DNA of 64,000 nucleotides from Notospermus geniculatus (Eukaryota > Nemertea > Pilidiophora > Heteronemertea > Lineidae). The stretch lies in assembly GCA_002633025.1 (NCBI GenBank), contig NMRB01000451.1, positions 72,943-136,942 of the forward strand, read 5' to 3'. How positions within the stretch are numbered: the stretch's first letter is position 1; every line of letters begins with the position of its first letter. The notes beneath the pieces were generated by a model. It saw only the letters and a list, made by a program, of their open reading frames with translations, was not told where the DNA came from and searched no databases. Positions 21,736-55,100 of this stretch are shown in pieces. A program made the translations under genes and the position numbers.

Positions 21736-24700
21736 ACAGGTTTGGACAGCGCAAGAGATAAACACCACATGGCATTAGATCTGCTTTTGGACTACACAAG
21801 TTAGAAGTACCCAGCCTGTTTGCACCTGGACCTGCAGTTAATGGCTTTAACATCAAGAGGACGAACCAGGAAAATCTCAGCAGGAGTATTTTACCTCAAA
21901 ACCTAGTGCATTTTCGAACATACTACTGGAGTGGAATGATATGGTTCCTCCCTATATCAGAACACTGTCTCAGTGCATTGAACAAATCACAGAATTATAA
22001 ACTTTTGGCTACGCTGTCCTGTGAAAGTTTGCAGAATGTTCACGATGAACCAACCACAAAGGTTATCTGTTATTTTCCACTCATTCAAGGAACTTGATAA
22101 CAGTAGGCCTAGGTATACTGGACTGAAAATGATAGAAATTGATTTGGTGGGGCTGGAACCCAGTGAAATGGTTACAGGGCATCGTGACCTCAACTTTCAC
22201 ACATCACAAAAATTCTTGGATTATGGATGAAAAGGGCACAATTTACCATCAGTAGTACATTTACTACGGCATTTAAACTGTACCATAAATATTGGTCTGG
22301 ACCAAAAACAAGGAGGCAAGAACTGAACATTGATGTTCGTTTCTCAAAGAAAGAAGATCTGTGCAGTCCATGTGCCAAACAGATTGGACGTAGTCCTAAT
22401 TCTACACTGGTGTAAGGGGGCGCCACTGAGCTGACTCCCACAACTCATCTAACTAGATGTGTTCCTGTGTATGTATATTTACATGTATATGTATAGGTAT
22501 CATGAGTCAGTAAATTATACTTGTACTATATACTGGAGCATGCTGAATACTGTTGAGTTTTATCACAACTTCAAATCTGGGATTTAGGAAGATCGATTTT
22601 CTCTGGCTTTCTCCTACCAAGTTCTACATGTCTTGGCCTCTTGGCTCTGATCAACATCAGGCTAAGGCCAGTGGCATCACCATCTGCTGAGTTCCTTCAA
22701 AACATCCAAAATCTTCTGGGGTAGCACGCCAGATGCAAGTCTTAACTGACTACTACAAGCTGAGCCTAGTGTAGATGGCAGCACTGATGGTAGGCCAGAA
22801 TGCATCAAGGCTGAAGAGAGAAGCCTTTTAGTTGCCTTAGCAACAGGGAATTTCATCTTCTACATTCCCAGATTTCAGGTTGGCATTTGTCATCTCAGGC
22901 TGTTGATACTGTGTCTTTAAATGTTCATCAATTTTGTAACTTTGGTTGATATGGTCACTGAAATGTTGGCGGTATCTCGTGCCGAAAATAAGAATTGGAA
23001 ACGTCTCAAATGTTGACTCCTGAACAACGACCTACCATGGCTCAGCTTGTTAAGACAAGCCCGTCTCCCTTGGACGACAAATTGTTAAAATGTATCCTTA
23101 TTTGTGGGTGTATTACAGTAGTGTTTTCATTTTTTCATACTTTGTACTCCACAAAATATTGTATATTCACCAGTCTAGTTTCATCAGAAACTTGTATATA
23201 AAGTTAACACTACGTTAACTATAAAATTATATCTTAAAAGCCCAGTAGACTAGATAAAAAATGCTTACTGCAAAAACACCCCCCAAAATTGACATACCAT
23301 ACTAGTAGTTCTAGTGTAGAAGTTAGAAATAATATCCCTTCCTTTTCAAATAGCCGGAACGTCAACAGCAATAAGTTTCATTAACATGACCGTGATCACT
23401 CTTTGGAAGTCTAGTTTAGTCCATCTGAGGCCCAAATGTATCCAGAGACAGTCGCCTGGAAACTTACAGCATACACGTATGAGCAGGGTATTGAATGTTC
23501 TTGACATAATCAAATAAGTCAGCTTGCCGTACTTAATATGTTGTCTTTGGCATCCCACAAGCAATCAAAACTGGAGTTTTTTTACAGTTTGTACCTTTGA
23601 TATCCAGTCAAGTTTCTGGTACGCTTCAAAATGTAACCCATGGCTATGCAAAGAAGTGCTCTTAATCCTACATGGTGGTCCAAATACTGAACAGGGTTGT
23701 CATGTTGCCTGATTGATTCCTATGTCATTTCCCACAGGCATACCGGTAAGTTCTGCCTGAAAAGCATGTAAATTACATCTACTTGTAAGCCTGGCTTGTG
23801 CTTAAAATCTCATCTGACTTTATTTATAATCAGTTGTGCAGCTTCAGAATGCTTAGTGAGCCAGGTGTGTTCTTTTGAAACTTTGAGGTTGTTTGTGCAT
23901 GCCTCGCAAGTTTCTATGTTCATCATCGTGGCCAAACTCTCAACAAGCAAGCCTGAATCTCAAATTGTGTAGTCTAATAAGCATTGTGCTATAACCTTTT
24001 GGAAAGAGTGCTTCATCCTTCGATGAACTACTGCCATTGTGTTTATATAGTTGAGTTATTTGTTCTTTGGTGTGGATTTCGCGATCTGTTTGTTACTTCA
24101 CTCTTGCATTCCAAAAGGAAGCGGAAAGATGCTTTTGAGCCTGTCATTGCACACCCCTTTGTACAATGGATTCATCTGTTATCCTGACACAATTGAGCAT
24201 CTGGGCGAGTCCATTGTCATCAGTACAGGTGTCACCTGACATGGTTCTTCACATACTGTACCTCTGTAGATTTTTAAAGAATATCAAATTTCAACATTTG
24301 GGTTTCGGGAGGCCATGTAATAGTTTTATAATTATTTGATATATGAGCTGTATTCTTTGCTAGCATCATTACAAAAAATGGACTTCAGAATGTATCGCAA
24401 TTTTATAAACTTCAAAAGACATTGTACAAAAACAGAGAGATGTTCACTGCTTTAGAGTATGCTGTATACTACTTTATCTCATGGGCTTTGGGGCGGTATA
24501 ACTGTTGGGCTTGAACTCCTGTTTTTGAAAATATGACATGATTTTGATACAACTTTGTTAATTCAAGTACTGTCTACAATGTTTCTAACTTTACATGTAG
24601 ACTGACTAGTGAGTTATGTGGCCTTTCTAGTCAAGAGGACTTGATTTCAGAGGAACTTTCAAGCCAACTACTATTGCTAGACTTTGCAATATGTACCTCT

Positions 24701-24769
24701 CTCATCCTTCATTAAACTATAGAGTCAGTTTTTACTGCCTTTCTTCATGCTGGTATGGATTTTCAATGC
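21736..24769 (+). other. Presumed 3' UTR of the Jupiter-like gene
   Basis: No coding signal is convincing here and open frames are short. The first good polyadenylation signal I see in the sense direction is at 24770, so the UTR could be about 3 kb. TACCGGTA occurs at 23741-23748. Confidence 0.4.
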
Positions 24770-24775
24770 AATAAA
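24770..24775 (+). promoter_or_regulatory. Polyadenylation signal AATAAA (Jupiter-like gene)
   Basis: AATAAA on the plus strand in AT-rich sequence, about 170 bp from the opposing signal of FPGT. It fits the end of the rightward unit. Confidence 0.4.
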
Positions 24776-24940
24776 TTCAGCTTATTAATGTAAGTAAGGC
24801 ATTCGTATTGGTCAATTCAGTTGTATTTGAAATTGATATGCATATTCACAAGATTTATCCAGGGCAACATGTCTCTGGGACAGGATCTACTGGCAAAGCA
24901 GCTGCGGTTTCATGGGATCTAGAAGTCAGTTAACAAAGAT

Positions 24941-24946
24941 TTTATT
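24941..24946 (-). promoter_or_regulatory. Polyadenylation signal AATAAA (FPGT)
   Basis: TTTATT on the plus strand reads AATAAA on the minus strand, 59 bp past the FPGT stop. This would give FPGT a very short 3' UTR and place the two genes tail-to-tail. Confidence 0.5.
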
Positions 24947-25004
24947 TTGAAGTCGCAGCAGTTTTTCTAAGTCGGATAACAATGCACACACTTTGTAGCT
25001 TTGC

Positions 25005-26533
25005 TCAAAATGATGACTGAATTGTCTCGTACAATGAGTTTCTATATGCTAACATCGCCGACACATCTTTTATCTTCAGCATGTCTGCCATGGAGAACCA
25101 GGACATTCCATCAGGTGTTCCAGTCTTTGAGTTGAAATCATCATGGCTTAATAACCTATGAAGTAAACCTAGAGAGGCTGCGAGAGCCTTTCCCATTGAT
25201 GGCATGGCCGGAAACAGGCGTGCCTCCCACAGACAACAAGTGTCAGTGTCAGGGAAGATGTCTTCAACTGATTGTCCCCATGCTTTGAGAACGTTTGTGA
25301 AGTTCTGACCAAAGTAAAGTAATTCGTTGACACGACTCATTGGAACAGATTTCTTCAGATCATCGTCAAGGCTGCACATAATTGCAATATGTAGCAGAGA
25401 TGTGCCTGACCTGACCGGTACGGTGTGTATGAATGTATTGGACGGAAAGTCAAGAACCTTAGGAGCAGATTTTGGACTATTTTCGTCCTCACTGAAGCTA
25501 TATTGGCAGTTGCTGATGATACAGTCTTCACCTATTCTGAGTGGAATATTGAATTTGCAGAATTCCACGACAGCTTTTCTTGGAATGCTAGAACTGGACG
25601 GTAATATGCTGTGTAGAATAGTACCCTCCAAGCTCCCGCTAGATTCTGCATCATCTTCGAGATATTTATTGAAATCGTCTCTCCTGAAGTTCATTACTCT
25701 TCTAAGAGTTTCATCTTCACAGAAGTTGACAACATATTCTTGCATGGTACCCAAGTGGTAAAACTTGGAATCATTAAGTATGACAGTAGTAAGTGGCAAA
25801 CATTTCACTAGACTGAAAACTTTTAGTCGCATCTGAAGCAACTCTGGGTTCACTTTACTGACATTGGTCATATTATGGATGTAATCGGAATTAGCCAAAG
25901 GTCCTAATCCCTGTAGAAAGTCACCGTATGCATCAATCTCACAGGTAATGGGTCCACACTCGGCATGGAATTTGAGAAATCTTGATGTAACATCATGATC
26001 GAAGAAAAAAACACTGTCAGTGTAGACAAACTCCTTGCCATTCCTTGATACAACAGCACCACATTTCCTCATTGCCATCTCATCTGGTTTTTGAAGCACT
26101 TTTAAACATTCAACTGAGCATACACTCTGTTCCAGAGCCATTCCTGCATCTTTGAGAACATAAACCCCATGTTTTGTTCCAATTTTGACTGGAGAGGGGT
26201 GCGCCAAAACTGTAAAGCCAGGATTTTTGAACGACCAATCACAATCGTCGTCACAATCGAGGTCATATGGTAAGATGACGTCCGAACATGTCACAAAAAC
26301 TCCTGGGTTCATCCTCTTTAAAAATGGCAAGAATGCAGCAAGATTCAAATCCAGCATATCATAGAGTTTTTCTCCAATAGGGATGGCAGTGAAGATTTTC
26401 CCCATGACACTTGCACTTGGTAATCTTTGACTTTGTCCTCCTGCGTGGATCAGAAGGATGCGCATGGACGACAACTTCTCAGCATAGATTGATTCTAGCT
26501 GTGCCAAACTGTTGATTGTTGCCCCGCCATTTC
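25005..26533 (-). CDS. FPGT: FPGT exon 3 (catalytic core and C-terminus)
   Basis: A 1529-nt exon holding 508 codons, with the stop TGA at 25005-25007. The minus-strand acceptor is 'tctacctttcag'. It starts by completing Gly82 and reads NGGATINSLAQLESIYAEK, matching the family's NGGST block. Confidence 0.95.
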
Positions 26534-27093
26534 CTGAAAGGTAGACAAATTAAATTACTTAGGAGGACTGTCATTCAGAGAAGGCTCGACTGTGAAAACC
26601 CCCTCCAATCCAATGCCTTTTCACAGGCCTACCTGATTTTGTATGCGGTGGATCGCTGAACACATGGAATGGCACATCAGTTGGCAGTTCTCTTCTCGAG
26701 TGCTTTGCCTCCAGTTGCGATTCAAATACCTTTTGTTGTTCAGCATCACCTGCTGTCAAGATTACTACATCCCAGAACGGGGTGTCTGTGAGGGATTTTA
26801 CTGCATTCCCTGAAAAAGGGGTAAGTTTCACTTTTTAAAAATAATGGAAAGGCATATGATTCAGAATCAACATCAAACACCACAGAATGACACACATGAC
26901 AGATGGATCATCATGATGATGATTATTGATGAAAATGGGGACAGTTTTTCTAATCTAGCCCTTAAAACATCTAACTGTCCAGATTGACAGCAGACTTCTC
27001 ATGAATCTTCCGTGCCTATGATCTACCTCTGCACTTTTCGTAGATTTTGAATGCATGACATATAAATTTAGCGACACGTTCGGGGTCCAGCAT
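25005..27093 (-). CDS. FPGT: Fucose-1-phosphate guanylyltransferase (GDP-L-fucose pyrophosphorylase)
   Basis: The coding sequence joins minus-strand exons 27027-27093, 26633-26809 and 25005-26533 (590 aa, close to the usual 590-600). It converts L-fucose-1-phosphate and GTP to GDP-L-fucose in the cytosolic fucose salvage pathway. Recognisable features are FWDVVILTAGD near residue 35, SGNGGATINSL around residue 82 across the exon 2/3 joint, the nucleotide-binding LIHAGGQSQRLPSAS near 110-124, GKIFTAIPIG, the acceptor-side block ITCEIDAYGDFLQGLGP, and C-terminal left-handed-helix-like repeats. All junctions are phase 1 with GT/AG ends. The start ATG (27091-27093) is the first in frame after an upstream TGA and fits the family N-terminus. 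The gene appears intact. Confidence 0.95.
26633..26809 (-). CDS. FPGT: FPGT exon 2
   Basis: 177 nt, phase 1-1, with minus-strand acceptor 'ccctttttcag' and donor 'AATCAG|gtaggc'. It encodes residues 24-81, including FWDVVILTAGD and VPFHVFSDPP. Confidence 0.93.
27027..27093 (-). CDS. FPGT: FPGT exon 1 (coding part)
   Basis: It encodes MLDPERVAKFICHAFKIYEK plus CR and one base of Gly23, ending at donor 'GCAGAG|gtagat'. The start is fixed by an in-frame TGA ten codons or fewer upstream. The longer overlapping frame on this strand is a shadow. Confidence 0.85.
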
Positions 27094-27590
27094 GATGTTG
27101 CCGACCTGAATGACAGATCAGATAAAGGGTTTTGTTTACGATTTACTTCCGGGTTCACTTGTGCTGCCATCTATCACAATGTGACGTCATTATCGTGGAT
27201 TGAAACCAAATTGAAACTAATAGATTGCGTGATTTCTCATTATGCAAAGTGTGTATTTCGTCATGAATTTTGAAGTCTTACCGATTTTCATGATTTCCCA
27301 TTCTGATATGCAGATTAGATGAAACTAGCAGTTGATTTGAGATAGGCGACAATAGCCGATTCGTATTAAATTTATATACTTAATCTACTTGCATAGAGTC
27401 TATATTGTTAATGAAAATATATTTTGTTGTAGTCTATGGTTTTCCATTTACTAACTATGATAAAATGCCCCCGGTTTTTACTACCGGTTAGCGTGTAGGG
27501 CCTATACTACCTGACCATGCTGACCTACGCCAACGGCTGCACAATAAAAAGCATCATCTCATGCATCTAGAGGATGTCCAAGATACAGAA

Positions 27591-27648
27591 TAGCACAAAA
27601 TTGACACACAAAATGATAATAAGCAAAAAGTCAATCTCCAGAATTCTT
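27591..27648. repeat. Interspersed repeat, copy 1
   Basis: A block containing AATTGACACACAAAATGATA and a following GTCAA-CTCCAGAATCT segment recurs, slightly diverged, at about 39764-39823 in the KLF5 intron. Element type unknown. Confidence 0.5.
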
Positions 27649-27700
27649 TTCAAGTGGAACTTTACAATCTGAAACTCCTCTAGAAAAGACTGAGCTAGCT

Positions 27701-27732
27701 GAAACCCGAATGTACAGTACCATTCGGGTTTC
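27701..27732. repeat. Perfect 12-bp-stem hairpin
   Basis: GAAACCCGAATG, an 8-nt loop (TACAGTAC), then CATTCGGGTTTC. It lies upstream of FPGT in the FPGT-KLF5 intergenic region. Confidence 0.6.
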
Positions 27733-27920
27733 TTAAACATTTCAGACGATGGAATATCATTTAGAATTTATTGAAACACAACAGAAAATGAATTAAATTG
27801 GTGTCTTTTATCTTCAGAAGTAGGCCACAATCGCCCGCGCACGGGGAGATAAAGATGAAATTGTCCAATTCACGCGCCATCGCCGCAAAGACCTTCAGTA
27901 AGGAGCTATAACAACCGTAT

Positions 27921-28168
27921 CACCTGGATCCACGTGTCACCCTCAAACTCCAACATTGTTCGGAAAAGCGTGTCCCAAATTCCGTCACAGGTTGCATACA
28001 CCCGCACTAAGCGGCTGGACAGGCACGCGTCGGCCCGCAGTCCAGCGTGGGCGTCCCTGATACGGGACAGATGTGACGTGGGTTCCATCTCACCTGGATC
28101 GTGCCCACTCGTGTCCAGGCGCAGCTCACCTGTGCTCGGAGTATCGGCGACTGTGATTTTCTCTCTTC
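27921..28168 (-). CDS. Unidentified CpG-rich open frame, possible exon
   Basis: Reading leftward on the minus strand from about 28168, a frame stays open for about 80 codons with GC-rich third positions. It contains SRLVRVYATCDGIWDTLF and ends at a donor-like ATCCAG|gtgata. The stretch from ATG at 28086-28088 encodes about 56 residues. I do not recognise the protein and upstream acceptors are weak. It could be a non-FPGT exon, a 5' leader exon with a chance frame, or mobile-element sequence: TCACCTGGATC recurs at its two ends. Confidence 0.25.
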
Positions 28169-29180
28169 ACTAATCAATAACCGCGAACGGCGGAGGTATT
28201 AAAGCAGGCCTACGTTGTTTCCTGGCCATGGACAAATTCCTGCTAGATGGGAGGCAGGGGCAAATACCCCCCAGGTGGTCCGGAAAAACGTGTTTTTCAT
28301 GCACATTTTGACCGACAATTAGCAAAAAATGGTCTTTTGCCCCCCCCCCCGGCCAAAAAAGCTAGCTACGCCCTTGAAATTACTACCGTGCCGGGCAGTG
28401 CTTCTAGGTCTACTGAAGTTCTCTCATATTTTGAACGAAGGAATCGTATAAAAATTTTTAAGGCGTCATTTCTAGAAATTTGATTGGCCCACATAGCCGC
28501 GTCTAAAACGTGCGAATTCTGTTCATCGTGAGATGAATTCTAAAAACAATAAGGGTTAGACTGGTAAAATGCCAGTCAGACCCCCTCAAAAAACCCTACA
28601 CGCAACAAACTAGAATTGGTGCATTATGCTTTACATTGACGATTTCAAGAGACATGCATCAAAACTGGCGCAAAATATACTGCAATATAGTCGCATAATC
28701 GTGTATAGTGAAATGAATACTAGTATTTACGCATACTCCAATCATTCTGCATTGCACGCGTCGACGTGTTCGTGGCGACATCTATCGACACGCGGACTAA
28801 AATCAGTCCGTAGGCGTTTCGTTGCAGCTGCTAAGGAAAGAATCGCACTCATTGGGTAGTATTTATAGACCCGTTCGAGAAAATATGACAGCTCTGAACG
28901 CGTGTGGTGACACTTTCTGATCAGCAAGCATCTTGATCGGATCGCACCCCGGACGGAAACCGATAACTCTCTTAACGGAAAATTTTCATGGTGTTATCTA
29001 TTTTATCATATTTTCCTTCTGGATTGGACTTTGAGATTGTTGATTCGTCTTCATGACTATTGTAAGTTTGTTTTCATATTCTTTCTAATTTTATTGTACT
29101 TTTTGATGCTGTTGGTAACTTTTGTTTCGGTTTATTGTCTTTCAAAGTTAATGCGCAACAAGTGAAGAGGGGACTTTGAC

Positions 29181-29242
29181 TTAAATCCCAGTGGATTAAG
29201 TTGATGCGCTTTTAAATCCCAGTGGATTAAGTTGATGCGCTT
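29181..29242. repeat. 31-bp tandem duplication (two copies)
   Basis: The unit TTAAATCCCAGTGGATTAAG...TGATGCGCTT is repeated exactly at a 31-bp offset in the KLF5 upstream region. Confidence 0.85.
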
Positions 29243-30273
29243 TTAGTTAATTTTCACGTCATCAGGGAAATCCACAGATTTGCGGGTAAAAATTATCTCA
29301 AAAACCAATCCCTGGAAAAATAACCTAATTCCTAAATCATCACTTTGGAAGACGCGCGTCGGATGATGTGAATGTTGTGACAACCTTGTGTTTTTACCTG
29401 TCGTAGTTTTTGCAGTGCAACTCTATCGATCTGTGTCACTTTCGCTTGTTTTCTAATTAAGATGCACCAGTCCGTATCCTTACCCCTTATCCTTAATGTC
29501 TTGAGATAGTTAGTGAAAAGTAGGGGGACTGAGAAGCCGCGGGCCTTACTTTTAGGTTCCCACCTTCAGTCATACTTATCCCGGTTGGGCTGTCACCACG
29601 GGTTAGGTGGGGCGCGAAGGTTTATCAAATGGCGGGAAAATGACGCTTTTTATGATCCAGGCCTATCATCTTAAACCTGGGAGGTTCAAAACACATGTTA
29701 ACTCGGAATCTAGTTGCCCGCTCTTGCCCCAGAGTTGAATTTGCCTGTGTTTAGTTCCCACTGACATATATCATACTTTATAGCTGCTTGTTGGGGTGGT
29801 TTCCAAAGTTACTCGGAATTGGTCGGGCGGTTAACGGGGAGATTGGCGCTTTGTAGTGCGCCGCCGGGCGGCTTAGATTCAAGCCTCGCTTCAAAAAAGG
29901 GTTGACTCGGACTGACGCGGTTTTAACGAGAATATCAATTCATAGAACTAAATAAAAAGACATTAAATAAACAAAAGTTTTCTACAAAAAAAAACGATAA
30001 TGAAATGAATGTGCGATGGAGCATCCTCTTGTACTGTAAAATGAAATGTCATCAGGTGCACACACTTCCGGAGTCATTTAATACACCTTATCCGCTGAAC
30101 AAACGGATCTTTCTAATGATAATGATAACAGCAACCCCGCGAAGGACACAGGAAGTATTTTTTGCTAATACTTTACTTTGACCAAACGAAGCATTCAGAA
30201 CTCACGGAAAGCTTACTTCAATAGCTTGAACAAATATCGTAAGGCGCTCTGCTGTCGCCCCGTTCATTGATAA

Positions 30274-30283
30274 GTCACGTGAC
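30274..30283. promoter_or_regulatory. Palindromic E-box GTCACGTGAC upstream of KLF5
   Basis: A 10-bp palindrome of the USF/MITF/TFE type, 458 bp before the KLF5 ATG, followed by a CRE-like TGACGTAG. It is a motif match only. Confidence 0.35.
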
Positions 30284-30740
30284 CAGGATGACGTAGTATT
30301 CGTTAACCGTACTGAAAGTAACCTATGCCTGTTTTCACCAGCTATTGGACGGCTGTAGTGAAAATAAACATTAGTTAGTGACTCACACGCAACAATTATA
30401 CTGTTTGAGTCTTTACTAAGGCCTCATCCGGCCTTTGAGCGGCAAAATCAGACATTATTTATTTGGTGTGGGCGACCTGCTTTCCTCAACGGAGTTTTAC
30501 GAATGGTTCCGAGTCGGTCGGTTCATTCATGTTTTCCGTAATTTGCATATTAAAATTAGACTAAACTCCGCCTTTTTGACCAAAGTAAAATTGCGTAGGC
30601 TGATAACATCGCCGAGTTGCGCTAACGGTGTTCATTCATAAATTTGTTAGATCAAGGTGGAGGCTGCTGGCAGCGCCTTTTAACGAACATTTCTACTGTT
30701 TTTAAGGGTGTAGGAGCGGAGCCTCTCCCCCTGGGTGATC

Positions 30741-52107
<21,367 letters not shown>

Positions 52108-55100
52108 AGATGTCGTCGACTGTGATACGCAGATTTCTTTATCTTCAGTCGGAGCTATGAGCTCAGTGCATTTACCAGTGTACTTCAGTGTACATGATGC
52201 TGCAAGGCTTATGCTCTTCCGAGCTAACTTTCTGCCGTGACCTTAGTAAGGAATATCTCCTGTAGATGGCGCCGAGGGAAGACAATCATCTTGGAAGAAC
52301 GAAGAGATGGAAGAAAAGAATGGAAGGTTGGAATTTTTGGACTACTGTAGAGGTCTGCTACGCTGTCTCTCTGAAAGCAATTAACTGCTCCGCATTTGAA
52401 GTACTTGTAATTGTTTTGATTTTTGGTGGAACTCCCATCAGAGACTGGAGAAAGGGTAAGATACTTGACTGATTTGAAAGAAGCTTACGACTTCCAGAAG
52501 GTAAATTCTTAGACTTGTCATGTAAATATAATCAACTCATGTCACAAATCATCTTGATTTTTACAACCATTGATACCAACTCTCATTCAGCACCACACTC
52601 TCCTTTACCTTGATCTTTCGACCTTGACTTAGCTTGATGTTTGACCTTGACCTTTCCTTCATTGAATGAGATGGCAAGTGGTGATAACTCTTCAGTTGTG
52701 TTCTGCTGGGAGGAGGGAAACCCACTGATGATAATGAGTATGCAGCAAAAGTGAAATTGCTTGGACCATGCATAGGCCTACGTACAGCAATAAACAGCAT
52801 CCCTTGGGTTGTAAAAGGGACGATGGTTAAGTGGAGTCAGGAATGGGACGAGGGGGGGGGGGCAAACTGATTCATCTGGCTAGTGCTTTCAAAAACTTCC
52901 ACAAAGACTCGGAATGGCAGCATGTACAATATTGTTGCTTGTCAGTCCCTCAACTTGTAGCATGGCAATTTGCCAATGTATACTTTTCCCTGGAAATGAC
53001 AATTTGATGAATTTCTGTACATCCCAAATCATCATTATCCATATCTTAATTTTGTCATCCAGTAGGCACTTTTAGGACAGATAATGTTCAGTAATTTTGG
53101 GCTAATTAATGTTATGGTTGCTAATGAATTTGTTGGTTACTCGGCTACCATCCCTAGAAAATGTTCTGTCTACCGTTTATGGCAATTATTATGGTGATTA
53201 ACAGTTATTTAACATGTTTTTTAGATGACTTAACTACAACTTAATTTGTAGAATATGGCTTTATCAGGTGCATCTAATTCCATATTTAAGTATGGTTATG
53301 TGTAATTGCTGGCAAACTGCTGTTGGTTTTGGTTCATCGTGAAAGCAGTTTGGTTGCAGGGGTCACTTTGATGATGAGCCAGAGACAAGTGCGTTGTTTG
53401 ACATAAACCATCTAATTGGACAGAATCGGAATAGAAGGCTGATGCCTCATGATCATAGCATGACATGATGCTTCGGTTCCACAAATCCTCAAACGTTTCA
53501 CAAGATATGATGTTATAATATGTTGCTAATAATGTGCTTTGAGATTTCTGAATAGTTACATTCCAATTGTACTGTTCCATGCTGTGCTACCTTGACAAGA
53601 CCAGTCATTTGTCCTCTTTAGCATGTTTAGGTGGCGAAATATTATGTCATACTTTACGGTACCTTCAGAGCTGGTGAGGCAAAGTGCTCTTATTGATGTC
53701 TCAAGCTGATACATCATGGAGGTTGAACCCAAAATTATGAAGTACAATTCTCAAACCTTGTTTGCCATCTCATTTGACAATCATGTCGATCAACGCTACT
53801 GGTCTGTTTAAGTATGAAACTGACAGTATTTCTTGGGCATTGTCGGTGAAAAGATCAAACTCTGACTCCTATCTTACTTGGGATTTGTAGTTCATATCTC
53901 CTGTGTTACTTATGTAAAAATTGTTTCAGATTGTATGACATTCAACGTGGCCCTAATGGAGCATTTTTGGACAAAAGTCGTTGGTTGTTGTCTTGTATTG
54001 TGATTTGGGAAGATTCTCCTGTCACTCTACCTCGTATTGGCACTTTGTCACGTGTTACAGTTTCTTGTGTATACCCTGTGACATTACGCCATTGTTCAAG
54101 GTCGATTTGACCTTGAAGTTTCGACCTTGAAGTGTCTGTGTTATTTTGTACCGTTTATATTTTTGTCTTGTGCTCGTTGAATTCATTGAATTGTGCTGTT
54201 AGAGATGGTAGGTGCTCTTGTTCGTGATGGTTGGAGAACTGGACTTCGTTTGTTGGATTTTTGTGTAAGTTGATTGACAAAGCGTAATGAAATGCCATGG
54301 TGTCAAATTCCACCGCAGTAATGTTAATCATTTGTGGGTTGATGACGTAAAATTTGAGTCTCTCCTGTCGATTTTTGTATAAATTTGTTCTGACAATGCA
54401 TTATGTTTCAATTCCTGCATCCATGAATTGCCCAAGTTTGTCTTGAAGTTGTAGTGCCTACTTTGAGATTTCTGCTCCCCTGACGCTCACGAAGTTCAGG
54501 TGTTGCTGATAATCTTTATTCACTCATGAATGCTCTTGAATTTCAGCAGCCGATCTTGCATTGAATATCTTCGATACTGAGGCACTTTCTCGTATGTGTT
54601 CATTGGATGCTGGTTTCGAAATATAATGTTGATCTTTCCACCTTCACCTTTTTGTGTGTCGTGATATGTAAACCTGCACATTAATATTACCTGAACAGAA
54701 GTTCCAAAAACCTGGAAATACATGTATTTTGGTCCAATCTTATAAATATAAGATAAGTTACTTTTTTGGTCAAATATTTCTACCTGAATTCTTACTAAAC
54801 TCATCTCTGATGGATTTGAAAACTGTCAACCAGTCACACTTTCAACAACAATGAATTTCCAGGTTTTAAAGAACGAAAGGTATTACGATTGTTTGTTATC
54901 AGCCATTTTTGACGTAATGCTCACCGACGATGTTAACCGAAGATGAATCCAAGTCCGTGTAGTTTGGTTCAGCCTAACTTGCCTGTAGTTGTTCATATGT
55001 TGGATACAGTTGATTATCATTCAAGAAGTTTGGGTGAATTGAATTATGTACTTGTGAGGATCCTGATCAAAATAAGACTTTGGTTGATTTTTTCTCTCAC

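Larger units (their letters stand above)
27094..30740. promoter_or_regulatory. Head-to-head FPGT/KLF5 intergenic region
   Basis: This region holds the promoters of both genes and presumably the 5' UTR of KLF5. CpG-rich patches lie at about 27830-28160 and 29570-29900. An E2F-like GGCGGGAA is at 29631-29638. A palindromic GTCACGTGAC E-box at 30274-30283 is followed by ATGACGTAG, a CRE-like half-site. A 31-bp exact tandem duplication is at 29181-29242. No TATA box is convincing for either gene. Confidence 0.4.

Noticed and set aside
25327-25761. 144-aa plus-strand frame
   Set aside because: Shadow of the FPGT catalytic exon.
28247-28375. Transposon-edge-like sequence ending GCTAGCTACGCCCTTG
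   Set aside because: The right edge resembles a common DNA-transposon end, but I found no matching inverted left end or target duplication.
29800-29890. tRNA-like segment with a B-box-like AGATTCAAGCC
   Set aside because: The A box and cloverleaf pairing are not convincing; at best a degraded SINE.
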